DNA of 64,000 nt from Magnolia sinica (lineage: Eukaryota > Streptophyta > Magnoliopsida > Magnoliales > Magnoliaceae), in assembly GCF_029962835.1 (NCBI RefSeq), contig NC_080583.1:3953001-4017000 (forward strand), in the 5' to 3' direction. Numbering within the stretch: the first letter of the stretch is position 1; each line of letters starts with the position of its first letter. This document shows positions 44,475 to 53,560 of the stretch, in pieces. The position numbers and the translations under genes were made by a program. Under the pieces are notes generated by a model. That model had not been told where the DNA came from and made no database searches. It saw nothing but the letters and a program-made list of their open reading frames with translations.

Positions 44475-44636
44475 AAGAGCGATTTCATGACGCACCTGAG
44501 ATTATTGAGTTCTTATGATTCGAAATCACATCCTAAATATATGATGGAAAAATATAAGAGCAATTTCATGACCCACCTGAGATTATTGAGTTTTTATGAT
44601 TCGAAATCACATCCTAAATATATGATGGAAAAATAT
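44475..44636. repeat. 81-bp tandem duplication
   Basis: 'AAGAGC.ATTTCATGAC.CACC' through 'ATATGATGGAAAAATATA' occurs at 44475 and 44556 with very few differences. Confidence 0.93.
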
Positions 44637-44754
44637 ATGGACGATGTCCATGTACATAAAATATATCAAGGTGGGCCATACACGGTTAGAGTAACACCCA
44701 TGAAGGAGTTATCTAAATAGTGAAATGGTACTATAAAGTCACCTCATGGGAACT

Positions 44755-45150
44755 TCCGATGAGGTTAATCTGTGTGCGCCCCACCATGATGTATGTAGAA
44801 CATCAACACCATGCATTTGATGTGTCCCATTTAAGTCCAAAAATCAGTAGTATACAAAACTCAGGTGAGCCATAGCATCTAAAACTATGTGAAGACATCC
44901 CTAAAACATATAAAAGCATTTAATTGGTGAGGCCCACATGAGTTTTGGATGTGTGTGAAACATGGGCTGACTCCTCATCTAAGTGAGACACACATATATA
45001 ATGAATGGGCTGGATCTATGAACCACATCTAGGTGGGCCCAATAAATGATTATGAATGTTTTAATGGGAGGGTAACCCTCTCAACTATAGTATGTGGTGT
45101 GGCCCACCCAATTCATGGATTGACTTTATTTTTAAGCTCGTGGCCCAAAG
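44755..45150. repeat. Second regional repeat family, longest copy
   Basis: 'CGCCCCACCATGATGTATGTAGAAC', 'GTGAAGACATCCCTAAAACATATAAAAGC', 'GGGCTGACTCCTCATCTAAGTGAG' and 'GGTGTGGCCCACCCAATTCATGG' characterise it. A partial copy lies at 46556-46745 and a reverse fragment at 26580-26900. Confidence 0.7.
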
Positions 45151-45975
45151 TCACGGTTTATGATATCCACATCGTCAATCCATTTTTCCAGATCATTTTA
45201 GGGCCTGTTTGGATAGGTAGATTGGAAGGGATTGGAAGTTAAATCCCTAGATTGGCTAGGCGTGCCAAACAAACTGGGTGATCTGATCCTGGGATATATA
45301 CCAATCCCATGGATCTTAAGACAATCTACTAACAACACCATCATTACCTTTAAATCCCATCCAATCCACCCTAATCCGGTCAAATTTGCCTGGGACATGT
45401 TTGGTTCGAGGGATTGGAAGGGATGGGAAGGTTTAATCCCGAGATTGGCCAAGTGTGCCAAACAGACTTGATATAGCAATCCGAGGGAATATAGCAATTC
45501 CATGGATCTTAAGACAATCCATTGACAACGCCATCATTACCTTGAAATCCATGCCATCCACCCTAAAACCATTCAATCCCTTCTAATCCACCCATCCAAA
45601 CAGGCCCTTAGTGGTTGAGTCCACAATTAAAGTATATCTAAAGCTCAAGTGGACCATGCCACAGAAATAGTGAGAATAGCGAGATTGGCCTACAGTGATT
45701 GTGATTTGTCATCCAAGCTGTTCAATAGATCACAAATACATGGATGAAGGGAAAACTAAAATATCAACTTGATCCAAAACTTCAGTGGCCTCCCAAATTT
45801 TTTTAATGGTAGACGTTCAATTTATACTATTTCCTATGATGTGGTCCACTTCAGATTTTTGTAGGCTTCAATTTTGACCTTACATAATAAAATTATATGT
45901 TAAAATGGATGGATGGAGTGGATAAATTGAATGAATTATAGTGGGCCCCACAGGATGCTTAGGGTATAAGGGGCC
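45151..45975. repeat. MULE-like MITE split by a nested Tourist-like MITE
   Basis: The left arm 'CACATCGTCAATCCATTTTTCCAGATCATTTTA' ends at 45200. The family sequence resumes at 45611 with 'GTGGTTGAGTCCAC' and 'CTCAAGTGGACCATGCCACAG'. The right arm 'AAATGGATGGATGGAGTGGAT' through 'GTGGGCCCCAC' ends near 45955. Confidence 0.85.
45201..45607. mobile_element. Tourist-like (PIF/Harbinger) MITE, 407 bp, nested
   Basis: The termini GGGCCTGTTTGGATAGGT and ACCCATCCAAACAGGCCC are inverted repeats, flanked by TTA at 45198-45200 and 45608-45610. The interior is two related halves ('GGGATTGGAAG', 'GGATCTTAAGACAATC.A', 'CACCATCATTACCTT'), as in the copy at 38144. Confidence 0.93.
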
Positions 45976-46110
45976 CTATAGGGCCTAAAAATATGTGTCT
46001 TATCTAAGCCGTCTATATATTTTAAAATATTATTATAGGACATGAAACCAAAAATCATCTAGATCGAAGGCTAAAGTGGACCATATGATAGGAAACATAG
46101 AGATTAGATC
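45976..46110. repeat. MULE-like MITE fragment
   Basis: 'TTATCTAAGCCGTCTATATATTTT' and 'CTAAAGTGGACCATATGATAGGAAAC' match the family's left third; the rest is missing. Confidence 0.6.
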
Positions 46111-46129
46111 ACATGTATTTGCTATGGTG

Positions 46130-46560
46130 GGGAACAGATTGGCTACTCCCTCTGACACCGGCCAATGGCTGGTGGTCGGTGCTTTGTGGGGCCCACCATG
46201 GAATGGTGCATCTGACTGACAGGGCAGATCCAAAGTTCAAGTGGACCCACCATAGAAAAGAGTGGGATAGTGATACCCACTATTGAAACCTTCTTAGGGC
46301 CCGCTGTGATGTTTATTTGAGATCCAACCTATTTATAAGTTAATACAGACATGGAATAAGGGAAAACATATATATTAGCTTGGTTGAAAACTAAATAACA
46401 TATTAACGATAAAAATTTATTTTTTATTATTTCTTATGGTGTGGTCCACTTAGACCTTTAATCTATATAATTTTTTGGGTCATCCACTGAAATTATATAT
46501 CAGAATTGATGGGCGGTTTAGATCAAATACAAATATTTCAATGGGCCCCATGAAGCCCCT
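46130..46560. repeat. MULE-like MITE copy
   Basis: The left arm 'GATTGGCTACTCCCTCTGACACCGGCC' and 'GGCTGGTGGTCGGTGCTTTGTGGGGCCC' are of the 38751 subfamily. The interior and the right arm 'TTCAATGGGCCCCATGAAGCCCC' follow. Confidence 0.8.
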
Positions 46561-47065
46561 CAAGGTGTACCATACCATCTAAAATCATGTGAAGAAATGC
46601 CTAAAACATATAAAATCACTTGGTGGGGCCCACTTGAAATTTTAATGCATATGAAACTTGGTCTGACTCCTCATCCAAGTGGGACACACAAAATGGATAT
46701 ATAATATGTAAATTAAAGTAGGCCCAAGGTCAAGTCTAGCATCAGGTTGGTTGAGGTCAGGCTAAAGGAGCTGGGCAACAAAGAGCTCTGTTGGGGCCTA
46801 TATGACCTAATAAACAAATTGGATGTCAAATAAACAGTAAAGTAGGCCTTAGGAGGATTTTAATGATGGATATCCAATCACTATTGTTTTCATGTGGTGT
46901 GGTCCACTTGAGATCTATATACCTCTCATTTTTAGGCCTCACCATGATGTATGTTTTATATCCACACCCTCCATCCATTTGGAGAGATCATTTTATGGCA
47001 ATGTCCAAAGAACGAGTTAAATCCAAAGTTCCAGTGGACCCCAGCATAGAAAATAGTGGGACAGT
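46561..47065. repeat. Mosaic of repeat fragments
   Basis: 46561-46745 matches the second regional family. 46790-46935 matches a MULE-like MITE interior ('GTGTGGTCCACTTGAGATC'). 46940-47060 restarts as the left arm of another copy ('CCTCACCATGATGTATG', 'TCCATTTGGAGAGATCATTTT'). Pieces in the wrong order indicate rearrangement. Confidence 0.7.
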
Positions 47066-47240
47066 TATAACGCCCTGAAATTCGGGGGTCGAGCATAACT
47101 CAGCTCCCGAGTTTCAAAACATCACTTATGCAACATATGTAATGATGACTGTATGTCTTCTATATTAGTGCATAAAATATGAAGTAGATTAAGCTGATCT
47201 GGAAGAAGTCCAACCTGATCAAAAGCACCGAGTCGGATCA

Positions 47241-47331
<91 letters not shown>

Positions 47332-49340
47332 TCCCTGAGATATGTATGCTCTGCCAGGTCATACTTACAAGTGTTTGTTTCAAAATACAAGTATCAAAAT
47401 GAAATAAACCACTGCAACAATAACCCTGAATCCCCATAGCTCAGGACACGGCTCACATGAACCTTCCTGAGATTTGCATAAAGGAGAACGCCTCCTCGTC
47501 ATCCTCATACTCCTGCTCTAACTCGTGGGTCGCATCATCATCTGCATCTAAGACAATCTGGTTGGTGTTTAAACACTGTCCCAGAACGTGGGAGTGAGCG
47601 ATCAACTCAGTAGAACTATACAGTAAAAGTTAACATGTTATCAATTCAATCAAGCAGTAATGATAAAACAATACAATCAAACATGTCCTAATTACTCTTG
47701 TTAATGCAAGGATGTATGTAGAAATGATGCATGCCCTCGCCTGCACTCCCTCAGCATCATCATCTTACGGTACGCATGACAACCTCCCGCATTGCTCCAC
47801 AACGCCAAGGCACATGTAATGCGGTGCATGAACATGATTACCAAGTTGTTATTAGTCCTTTTCATATAGCAGGATTGAGAAGCTAAGGTACCTTCCTTAT
47901 ATCAATTCCCAAACAGTAATCCATTCTAGGGTTGTCAGTCCTAGACAATCTCATACGATATTATGGTTCTAGGTTGCTGCAAAAGGCTCGTAACCAATCA
48001 ATGCATGCCTAATCATACCTTAGTTGCTATAATAAGGCTCGTCGCCTCAATGCAGTATCAAGGTATGCTCGAGGTCACTATAAAGGGCTCGTCACCAAAC
48101 AATGTAGGCCGACAGTACGAATATAGTGTCTTATACCACCATAATCGACTCACGAGTCTGGATTGCTCACTGGTCACTACGGGGAGGCTCGTCACCCCAG
48201 CGTAGGCTGAAAACTCGACTACGATGTCCCATACCACCATGCCCGGCTCATGAGTCTTAGCCGATCGAGGTACCATGGTTAACGGGATTGCACTGGTAAG
48301 TTTGGTACCCTAGATTTCAATAGTAGTGTCCATACATGGTGAACATCCACCGGGACAATCGGGTTACTTGACGAGCTTGACTAGCACGAGCGCACGTTGA
48401 GTTGAACGACATGAAGTGCGCAAACATTCCGTGTGGCCAAACCATTGCTGACAACCCTAATACGACTCGGGTTTGTCAAACACGTCCTACGTGACGAAAG
48501 CGACCTCAGCTACGAACTCAAAGCTTGTTACTGATTGCCTGGACCATAACGTGGCCCCATAAACATTCAACCATAATAGCAAACATATTATAAAATGCAA
48601 GATAACAAGAATCCATTCATAAGTAAGGCGGTAAAATTAACAACTTGCATGAATGAAATCACACACATAGTTAACATGGATAGTTAGACTAAGAAATTCA
48701 TGAAGGAAATAGTACATATAAGGAAGTAGTTAGGATTTTATATCTCAACTCCCTCATAATTCACACCTTACTAAATATGAACTTATTCAGGCATTTTCAC
48801 AAGCACTTAGACTACACTTGGCAATATACATCACATATGTTAGCCGTATTACATAGTAGGGCAAATCCTTTTAACAAGGAGTTGTCGCATAAATAACAAT
48901 CATATTCCTATGACAATTAATCATGGAAATCACAACGCCAAATTTCAAATGTATACAAACATTTCAACAAACACATGAATCACACTACTTACAACATAGA
49001 TTATCTATATACGTAAAACGAAACAGATATCGTATTTGGCATGTGAAATGGCACCCACGTCAGTAATAGATCATTAACTAACATTGAAAGGTTTGAAAAT
49101 CATAACCTATACGAATATAGTCTGCACCTTAAACTAGAAATTGCGCAACGGATTCGATTTAGATGATAAGTCTTCGTCAACGGTGAATAGGTAACCTAAG
49201 GCATGAATTAGATCAGCTACATCAACACTTAAACTATTTTAAGTTTCAAAACAGGTTAGGGTTTAATTGACTTACCCAAAAATGAGGTTAAAATCGCCGG
49301 AATAACGATCCAAATGCGATCGGATGTAAGTGGTTATTCA
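47066..49340. other. Unidentified block, possibly a retroelement derivative
   Basis: Begins 'TTATAACGCCCTGAAATTCGGGGG', a start I associate with plant LTRs, and contains (TA)n at 47243-47328. At 47960-48250 the motif 'GGCTCGT.ACC/GCC' recurs with related spacers, and the composition is more GC-rich than the surroundings. No protein domain was recognised on either strand. It could be a large retrotransposon derivative without coding capacity. Confidence 0.4.
47243..47328. repeat. (TA)n microsatellite
   Basis: An uninterrupted TA run of about 85 bp. Confidence 0.95.
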
Positions 49341-49349
49341 AAATAAAAT

Positions 49350-50722
49350 ATTATAGATATGAAGCTAGATTGGTAGTGAAGGGTTATGCTCAGAGAGAAT
49401 GAATCGACTTCATAGAGATATTTACGCTGATGGTTAAGCAGGTTTCTATCAGATTCATGTTGGCATTAGTTGCTTAACACGATCTCAAGCTGGAACAGAT
49501 AGTTGTCAAGGCTGCATTCCTACACAGGGAGTTAGAAGAATAGATCTACATAAAGCAACTAGATGACTATGAAATTAAAGGGGGTAGAGAAAAAATTTGG
49601 CAGGTTAATGTGGTCATTGTACGGCTTGAAATAGTCGCCTAAGTAGTAGTATAAAAAATTTGATTATTTCATGTTGAGTCAAAAATTTACTCGGAGTGAA
49701 TACGATCACTATATCTATTACAAGACACTGAGTGATGGAATATTCATTATCCTAATATTGTATGTTGATGATATGTTGATCGCCAGTCATAATATATTTG
49801 AAATCAACGTACTGAAGACTCAGTTATCAGGGACATTCGAGATGAAAGATCCGGGGCTGAAAAAAGGGTTCTCGGCATATATATTCTTAATGACAGGAAG
49901 AGGAGCATACTTTGGTTATCATAGGCAGAATACCTTGAAAAGGTGTTGATTAACTATGGGATGGACCAGACAAAGCCAGTAAGCGTTCCCCACGCGGCTC
50001 ACTTCAAGGTTTCCTCAGAACAATTCCTAAATCAAATGAGGAAAAGCAGGTTATGTATCACGTGCCTTATTCGAATGTAATTGGAAATTTAATGTATGTT
50101 ATGATCTGTACAAGACCAGATATTTCACAGGCAGTCGGTGTTGTGAGCAGATACATGTCAAATCTAAGCAAGCAACATTGGGAAGCGGTGAAATGACTAC
50201 TTCGATACATTTGAGGTATGAAAGACTACGTCTTAACTTTTGAGAAGACATGAGCAAAGTTGGTAGGGTATGTGGATTTAAACTACGATGGCAGTGTGAA
50301 TTCCAGAAATTTAACTTTAGGATACTCGTTTGTACTAGCAGGTGGAGCAATTAATTGAATATCGAAACTTCAATTTGTGGTAACTCTTTCCACAACAGAA
50401 GTAGAATATATGGTAGTAAAGGAAGCGTTTAAAGAAGGTGTTTGGCTCAGAAGCATGATAAATCAGTTAGGACTTTCGTAAGAGGTCGTGCCGGTTAACT
50501 GTGATAGCGAGAGTGATATCAATTTGCCTAAAAATTCTATTTATCACTCACGTACTAAACATGTTAATGTTCGTAACCATTTTATCCGACAGGTGCTTGT
50601 GGAATGAGGCGTAACACTGGAAAGATTCAAACCAGCATGAATCCAGCAGGCATTCTCACCAAGGTCATTTCTATAGAGAATTTCAAGTTCTGTGCAACTT
50701 CTCTGGGTTTGGTGATGGCGTA
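49350..50722 (+). pseudogene. Copia RT and RNase H remnant
   Basis: 'RYEARLVVKGYAQRE', 'IRFMLALVA' and 'AAFLHRELEE' mark the RT fingers and palm. 'EYDHYIYYKTLSDGIFIILILYVDDMLIASHN' has the intact YVDD box (about 49762), and 'LSGTFEMKDPG' follows. After a frameshift come 'YGMDQTKPVSVP' and the RNase H part ('LTLGYSFVLAGGAI', 'TEVEYMVVKEAFKEGVWL', 'NCDSESDINL', 'IYHSRTKHVNVR'). The reading ends near 50722 ('TSLGLVMA'). Stops in all parts make it inactive. Confidence 0.88.
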
Positions 50723-50870
50723 ATAGAAGGACGGAGTGTGCACGAGAAGTGTTCATGAAACTATAATGCAATACAGAGATAAGAGAAGAGGACAAGAAGC
50801 CACACGTTTAAAGATTGAAGACATTGTGGAGATTGTTGATAACGGCTGTCTTAAATCCGTTTCTTCACTG

Positions 50871-51026
50871 TTCGATGACATCGAACCAGCTTCGATGTCA
50901 TCAAAGCTAGTTCGATGACATTGGAGCCGGTCGATGGCATCAAGTTTTTTCGAGATTTTCAGCCCCGGTTGCTGGACCGTTTTTGTCATTTTTTGATGAC
51001 ATCGAAGGTAGTTCGATGTCATCAAA
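50871..51026. repeat. Near-palindromic TTCGATGNCATC motif cluster
   Basis: Copies start at 50871, 50891, 50911, about 50930, 50992 and 51012. Neighbours within each group are 20 bp (once about 19 bp) apart. The pair at 50871/50891 recurs almost unchanged at 50992/51012. The motif is its own reverse complement except for the centre and a few changes. Confidence 0.9.
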
Positions 51027-51100
51027 GGTTTTATGCAGATTTTCTGTGGAAACACGAGATTTATGGAATTTGTTACCTATTCCAGTTCTACTTGTTTCTA

Positions 51101-51111
51101 AAGCTATATAA
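51101..51111 (+). promoter_or_regulatory. TATA box in copia LTR
   Basis: CTATATAAAGG lies about 270 bp into the LTR, after the motif cluster, as expected for the U3/R border. Confidence 0.6.
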
Positions 51112-51371
51112 AGGGTTGTATATGAAACTAGGAGGTATTTCAAGGGAATTTTAAGGCATTCTAGGGTTTTTAAAAGGGTTATAGGGTTTCAAGGGGTAGA
51201 GAAAAGGAGAGATTTGAGGATTTCTCAAGCCAGGTAAGTCCTCTATCTTTGTAATCTGTGCTTTTCATAGTGGAATTTTGTCGCTTTGTGCTGTGATTTT
51301 TTTCCTGAAAGGGTTTTCCATGTTAAATCTTTGTGTTTCTTATGATTGCTTGGTGTTCTTGTGATTCCGCA

Positions 51372-51921
51372 GACCAAATCCCAAAAAAATATACCCCCAC
51401 CATTAATTATATAATCCCTAGTTGAGCTCATGAACAAAAGATCATGCTAACTTGTGATTCGGGTGAGCCATACAAGAGGAAAGAGTCGGGAGAGAGATGC
51501 TCACCCTTGAGTTTACAAGCAACCATGACGATTATATGAAATCCTCTCTAAGCATTAAATGCTACATCATAATTTAGAATTGGGACATAAAAATCAAGCA
51601 CATCCGTAATTTACACATAACACAGTTCCTATGATTTGATCCAACGGCTAGGTGCTATTAGAAGATGGCAGGATGTTCCTTTTCTCAATCTCGATGAACA
51701 AAAAAAAAGTGTGTATATACAATTATGTTGTATGTGCTCTATATGTCTTGGAAATATGTGTATGGAGATTCTATCCTACGTTTGGTGGTAATATATAGAG
51801 GAGAGGAGTATTGCTTGGTATGATTCAAAAGAAGTTTCTATGTATATGTCAGTGGGCCACATTGAATTTTGACTTTTCCTAAAGCCATGAGCTTAGCCTC
51901 CTATTTTCACCTCAGGTTGGA
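51372..51921. other. Spacer, no gene seen
   Basis: No recognised coding frame or paired termini. It ends in the target site of the hAT element. Confidence 0.5.
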
Positions 51922-51929
51922 GTCAATAC

Positions 51930-52588
51930 TAGTGCTGAAAGTCAGGCGGGTTGGGTCGGGTTGGTGCTTAACCCTAGCCCAACCCAAGGTTCTTGTACCT
52001 CAACCCTAACCCAACCCAACCTCGGGTTGGGAATTCTCAACCCAAGCCCAACCCAAGCAGGTTCGGTTGAGTTGGTCGGGTGACTACATGCTAATATTTT
52101 AATGATTGCATTAGTTTATTATATTTTAATACACATTTTTTTATATATTTATGTTTTATTAATTATATATGTAGTTATTTATCATAAAGAACTTCATTTA
52201 TTCTAAACAAACAAGCAAAAATATAGGACAACTACTCATTTAAAAGTCGTGTTGTGTAACACACAATCTATTTGGGAGAGAGAAATCTGGTATTTCTTAT
52301 TAGCTTGAGTCATCGGAAATGATGTGGACCAATGAGACCCAACAACACCGGAATTTCCTATGTCTTCAACACATACAATCCACAACTCAATTATAATTCA
52401 TAAGTAACTTATATATTGATCAGGTTCAGGTTAGGTCAGGCAACCCAAGACCTTAGCCCGAGCTCGACCCAAGTTTTATCGGGTTGGTGTTTATATAGCC
52501 CAAGCCTGAGATCGGACTCGACACATCCTGCCCAAGCCCAATCCAATATCAGGTGAGTTGGGTTCAACCCACCCAACTTTCAGCCCTA
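51930..52588. mobile_element. Complete non-autonomous hAT-like element, 659 bp
   Basis: GTCAATAC at 51922-51929 and 52589-52596 is an exact 8-bp target duplication. The ends are TAGTGCTGAAAGTC and, from the right, TAGGGCTGAAAGTTGGG. Both arms are built from GGGTTGGG/CAACCC words; the centre is AT-rich. There is no coding capacity. hAT elements duplicate 8 bp. Confidence 0.94.
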
Positions 52589-52596
52589 GTCAATAC

Positions 52597-53100
52597 ACGT
52601 TTGTTTTCTCTTTCATCTTGAGGCTAGACATGTGCAATTCAAACATTTCTATATTAAGCTTAACGTACAAATTGATGTGTGGTCCACCATAATATTGGAC
52701 TAAAACATCTAATCTATCCATCGATTGCACATCCAATTTTTCTCCTTGGAGCTCTAAAACTAGTCTGATCTTAGACTTAGGTGGGCTACACAATAGGGAA
52801 TGGTTAAGACAAGGACGCCCACCATTAAAAACTTTCTAGGTTGTTTGGGGGACAATTGTTTTTTTAATGTTCCATCTAATCGATTAGGAGGTGCATCTGA
52901 TTCGGGTCATTCCAAAACTCAGATGGGCCGGGGAGAACATGAGGTGGCGCATGTTATGGATGGATCAGATGTCACAAAAACATACAATGGGGCCCACATG
53001 TCGATATGTAGGTAAGGTTGAACATAGAAACGTTTGTATTGGATCCCCTTCATTGCATTTTCCCATTTGGACAAGCTATTTTTCAGATGTTGTTACTGAT
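52597..53100. repeat. Repeat-derived spacer related to the second regional family
   Basis: 'GTGTGGTCCACCATAATATTGGAC', 'TAGGTGGGCTACACAATAGGGAATGG', 'GACGCCCACCATTAAAAACTTTC' and 'CAAAACTCAGATGGGCC' are shared words. No termini could be paired. Confidence 0.5.
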
Positions 53101-53370
53101 TAGGGCTATACACGAGCCAAGCTAGCTCGAAAATCTCGCTCGGCTCTGCTCGATCTAACTCGACTTGACTTAGCTCGAACGATGACTTGAGGCGAGCTAA
53201 GCTTCAAATGACCCAGCTCATTTTGAAAACAACTCAAGTTCGATCATAGTGGATCTTGACTCGACTCGACTCAAACTTAGCTCGGCTTAAAGCTCGAGCT
53301 TGAGCTTAGCTCGACTCGAATATATATTATATTATATATAATACATTATATTTAAAATTAAAAAAATTTA

Positions 53371-53415
<45 letters not shown>

Positions 53416-53560
53416 ATTGAATATTTGATTTGGGAGTTGGGTCAGGTGGCTAGGCTAAGTCAGGTGACGATTGGGTCGAGTTGTTGGGTCAAGTCGGGTG
53501 CGAGTTGTGTTGGGTTGGGAGCAGACTTGACTCGAGGTAAGCTCACTTCGACTCACAAAG
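53101..53560. mobile_element. hAT-like element rich in GAGCTCGACTCGA words, right end missing
   Basis: TAGGGCTATACACGAGCC at 53101 is a typical hAT-like terminus. The arm consists of 'AGCTCGGCT', 'AGCTCGACTCGA' and 'GCTCGAGC' words, a (TA)n centre (53373-53412) and a second arm with 'GACTTGACTCGAGG' reaching about 53545. The closing terminus is absent; LINE-like sequence follows. Confidence 0.7.

Larger units (their letters stand above)
49345..51371 (+). mobile_element. Ty1/copia retrotransposon, 5'-truncated, with 3' LTR
   Basis: It keeps the C-terminal half of pol (RT and RNase H), a polypurine-type junction and an LTR. The upstream gag, protease, integrase and 5' LTR are missing; the copia homology starts inside the RT at about 49350 directly after an unrelated block. 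Many stops show decay. Confidence 0.9.
50834..51371 (+). mobile_element. 3' LTR of the copia element, about 538 bp
   Basis: It starts TGTTG after the purine-rich 'TTGTGGAGAT', the usual copia junction, and a possible CA end lies at 51370-51371. It contains six near-palindromic TTCGATGNCATCGAA-type motifs, a TATA box near 51102 and a pyrimidine-rich 3' part. Only one LTR is present, so the ends are inferred. Confidence 0.7.

Noticed and set aside
47219..47437. Open frame containing a long Tyr-Ile repeat
   Set aside because: Product of the (TA)n microsatellite.
47960..48250. Recurring GGCTCGT.ACC words considered as tRNA genes
   Set aside because: No cloverleaf pairing or T-loop GTTCRA in the right place was seen.
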